64,000 bases of DNA from Daphnia pulex (taxonomy: Eukaryota > Arthropoda > Branchiopoda > Diplostraca > Daphniidae). The translations under genes and the position numbers were made by a program. Position 1 is the first letter of the stretch, and each line of letters opens with the position of its first letter. The notes under the pieces are model-generated. The model worked only from the letters and a program-made list of their open reading frames with translations. It did no database searches and was not told the origin of the DNA. The stretch spans positions 3,348,001 to 3,412,000 of the forward strand of contig NC_060017.1 in assembly GCF_021134715.1 (NCBI RefSeq). The letters are read 5' to 3'. Positions 61,812 through 64,000 of the stretch are shown here, piece after piece.

Positions 61812-64000
61812 TACCAACAGAACGTTAACAAGAAAAGATGATGGAAATGTTGTGAATGTGCTGGTCGCTATCCGCTGGGAGACGAGCGCGGGAGAGAGTC
61901 TCGTGGAATTATTCAACGATTTCATTAATGTCAAAAAGCAAAAGGGAATCGAATGCGTGTCCCGCACACCTGCGTGTGTTGTCGCTGTACGCTGCGGAGG
62001 TTTTTTGACAAAAGTGTTTTGATTGAATGGACAAGACACATCCGAATTTGAATTGACGTCAAACAAGCGCGAATTTAGTTGCCATGTAAACGCTAGAAAA
62101 AAAGGTCGGGCCAAGGAAATTCTTCTTCTTTCCGGAAGATTATTGTCCATCAATCGAATCAAACAAGTCCCAGCTGGAACCCCAATAATAAGATTCGATC
62201 GAATGATGAATTCCGGGAGGTATCAAGCGAATGCACGCAACATTCCTGGGCCGCGTTTAAATCTGTTTTTTTTTCCCGCGCAGTCACTCTCTCTTTACCG
62301 ATGATAACTGCCGATAGAAAATAGAATAGCTCCGATGAAACTCTTTATTTTTCCCGTCTTGTAATATCCAGTCACTTTGGAGATTATCCCTGGCCGAGAT
62401 TTTTTCCATAGAAGAAAAAATCCACCAGAAAAGAACACACGGTGACTCGTTTAAAATCGACGAGCTTTTCCCCAACAACAACAACAACAACACAGGTATT
62501 TTTTTTATAGGCTGGTTTTTTGTTTCGACCTTTTTTTCTTCTCTGCAGCGGAATGTTCACACAGTCGCCTCATATACAAATTCGAGTTCTTCTTCTTCTT
62601 CATCATCGGTGGTGCTGTGGGACTACTTAGCCCTTGTGTTGCGCCCTATACTCTCTCCCTCTCTCTCTCCCTGGCAGGGCCATAATAATAATAACCTCTT
62701 TTCTCTCCCCCCCCCTTTTTTTTGTATCCCTGGAGCCAATGATCTGCCAGCCAAAGCTATATCTGCCACAACAACAACACGGGACTAGGTTGTTTCGTTA
62801 TTTTTTTTTCTCTGTTTCTTTCTTCTTTTGGGACGAGTCCCTTTAGAAACGGCAGGCAGCCAATGAACGGCCGGCCCCTTAGCCAGCCGATACGTGTGCA
62901 TATACACGTCTAACCTATCCCCATCACGATGCCTTTGAGAATCTAAAAGAAGAAGAAGAAAGAAGAAGAAGAAGACGGAGAAGAAGAAGAAAAAGAGAGT
63001 TGGTTTGGCCTCTTTCACGGGCCTCAAGGGGTTGCATTCCAAACGCATTTGGACCAATCGCACGTCTCGTCTGTTTAGATACATCAAATTGCGGATTTTT
63101 CTCTCCCGAAGTCCCGATCCATTGGGAAATGAAGTCATACGTCAGCAAGTTGCCATCATCTTCGCCTCAGTTGCCTCATTTGATGATGATATGCTTAAAT
63201 TTTTTTTTTTGTTTTGTTTTGTTTTTTCTCACAAAATAAAAGAAAAGAAAAAAAGAAAAGAAAAGAATAAGGAAAACTATTAGGTTACACATGGTGTCCA
63301 TTAGCTCTGCACGAAGACCGTGACTTTGCGGGATTTACCGCTCAGAGAAGTGCGATGACAATCGACAAAAGAGTTTGTACATATAATAGACGTGTGCAAA
63401 GGCCCTGCTGCTGGCTCTCTCAAAGTCCAGCATCTTATATGTATATATATTTTTTTAAGTACCAGACGGACGCAGAATTTCAGAGAAGAGAAGAGAATAA
63501 AAAAAGAGAGTCTCTCTCTCTTTAACCAGAGAGTCGGAGCTGCTGGAGGGCGATTGGAAAATGGTTGCTCTTTCCATCAGATGAAAATGAAATAAAAAAT
63601 AAATAAATAAAGCTCCGGCTGCTGGTCTGGTCCAACGAACCGGGCTCCCACGTACACGCACTAGACGCTCAAAGTAGGAGTTGCCCGAAGAAGAATATTA
63701 GAACTTTTCACTTCAGAAAAAGATTTTTTCTTTTTTTCTTTCCCAAAGAGGAAACCAAAATAAAACAACAACAACAACAACTGGCGCGTCCCGGGCATTG
63801 AAAGAATGATGGCACTTCTATAAATAGAAATGAACGTGAAACCACCACCTTCCTCTCTATCGTAGCCTCCCTCTTTCACGACCCTCCCGATTTTTACAAA
63901 ATCAAACGTAGGTAGTAGTAAGTCGGTTGGTCGTCTAGCGCGTATTATAGAGTTTCCCTTCTTCTCTCCGAGAAGAAGAATCAATAACGAAATAGAAAAC

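Larger units (their letters stand above)
56175..64000 (-). other. hedgehog intron / upstream DNA
   Basis: At least 7.8 kb upstream of the hedgehog last exon, without any exon I can recognise. It is dominated by low-complexity DNA: TTC runs at 56505-56529 and 57481-57506, a GAA run at 60704-60728, (TAAA)n at 61788-61811, AAC runs near 62475 and 63765, and a GAA cluster at 62946-62997. Frames on both strands translate to Ser/Phe or Lys/Arg-rich low-complexity peptides. Intron enhancers are likely for a hedgehog gene, but no site is shown by sequence alone. Confidence 0.55.

Noticed and set aside
56175..64000. Search for the hedgehog signalling-domain exon
   Set aside because: None of the minus-strand frames carries the expected signalling-domain motifs. 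The frames present are low complexity.

Overview
The window looks like nuclear DNA of an arthropod, most likely a branchiopod crustacean such as Daphnia. The reasons are: spliced genes with many short introns (73-120 bp) beside a few long ones, GT..AG junctions with short polypyrimidine tracts, a hedgehog gene, an invertebrate-type flotillin-1, and AT-rich intergenic DNA full of GAA/TTC, GA and CA microsatellites. The organism is an inference; the gene families are read from translation.

Layout. 1-9.9 kb: gene-poor DNA with no convincing gene, only weak candidate exons at 2.4-3.2 kb. 9.89-12.12 kb: a 2.2 kb mobile-element-like unit with 22 bp terminal inverted repeats, a tRNA-like segment and two tandem-repeat blocks. 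12.1-15.8 kb: nothing supported. 15.76-17.46 kb (+): a complete 4-exon gene for a 413-aa Gln/Ser-rich coiled-coil protein I cannot name. 20.28-22.31 kb (+): the 3' exons of a second, proline/serine-rich gene with a reading-frame break in the middle. 22.89-30.66 kb: a 7.8 kb near-perfect palindrome. Each arm carries a small candidate gene for a one-pass membrane peptide, an older internal tandem duplication and, near the centre, foldback elements. 30.7-34.3 kb: no supported gene. 34.31-43.07 kb (-): complete 10-exon flotillin-1 (429 aa). 43.85-47.48 kb (+): complete 4-exon gene for a 993-aa protein with four membrane segments and a very long disordered tail, head-to-head with flotillin-1 across about 780 bp. 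47.5-55.3 kb: non-coding, including the likely 3' flank of hedgehog. 55.29-56.17 kb (-): the last exon of hedgehog, encoding the whole autoprocessing domain. 56.2-64 kb: hedgehog intron or upstream DNA, low complexity, without the signalling-domain exons.

Functional links. Flotillin-1 and its divergent neighbour both encode membrane proteins and share one promoter region, so co-expression is possible but unproven. The other genes show no obvious shared pathway. The most unusual structure is the palindrome: its outer arms differ at only a few sites I could find, while its centre is clearly diverged.
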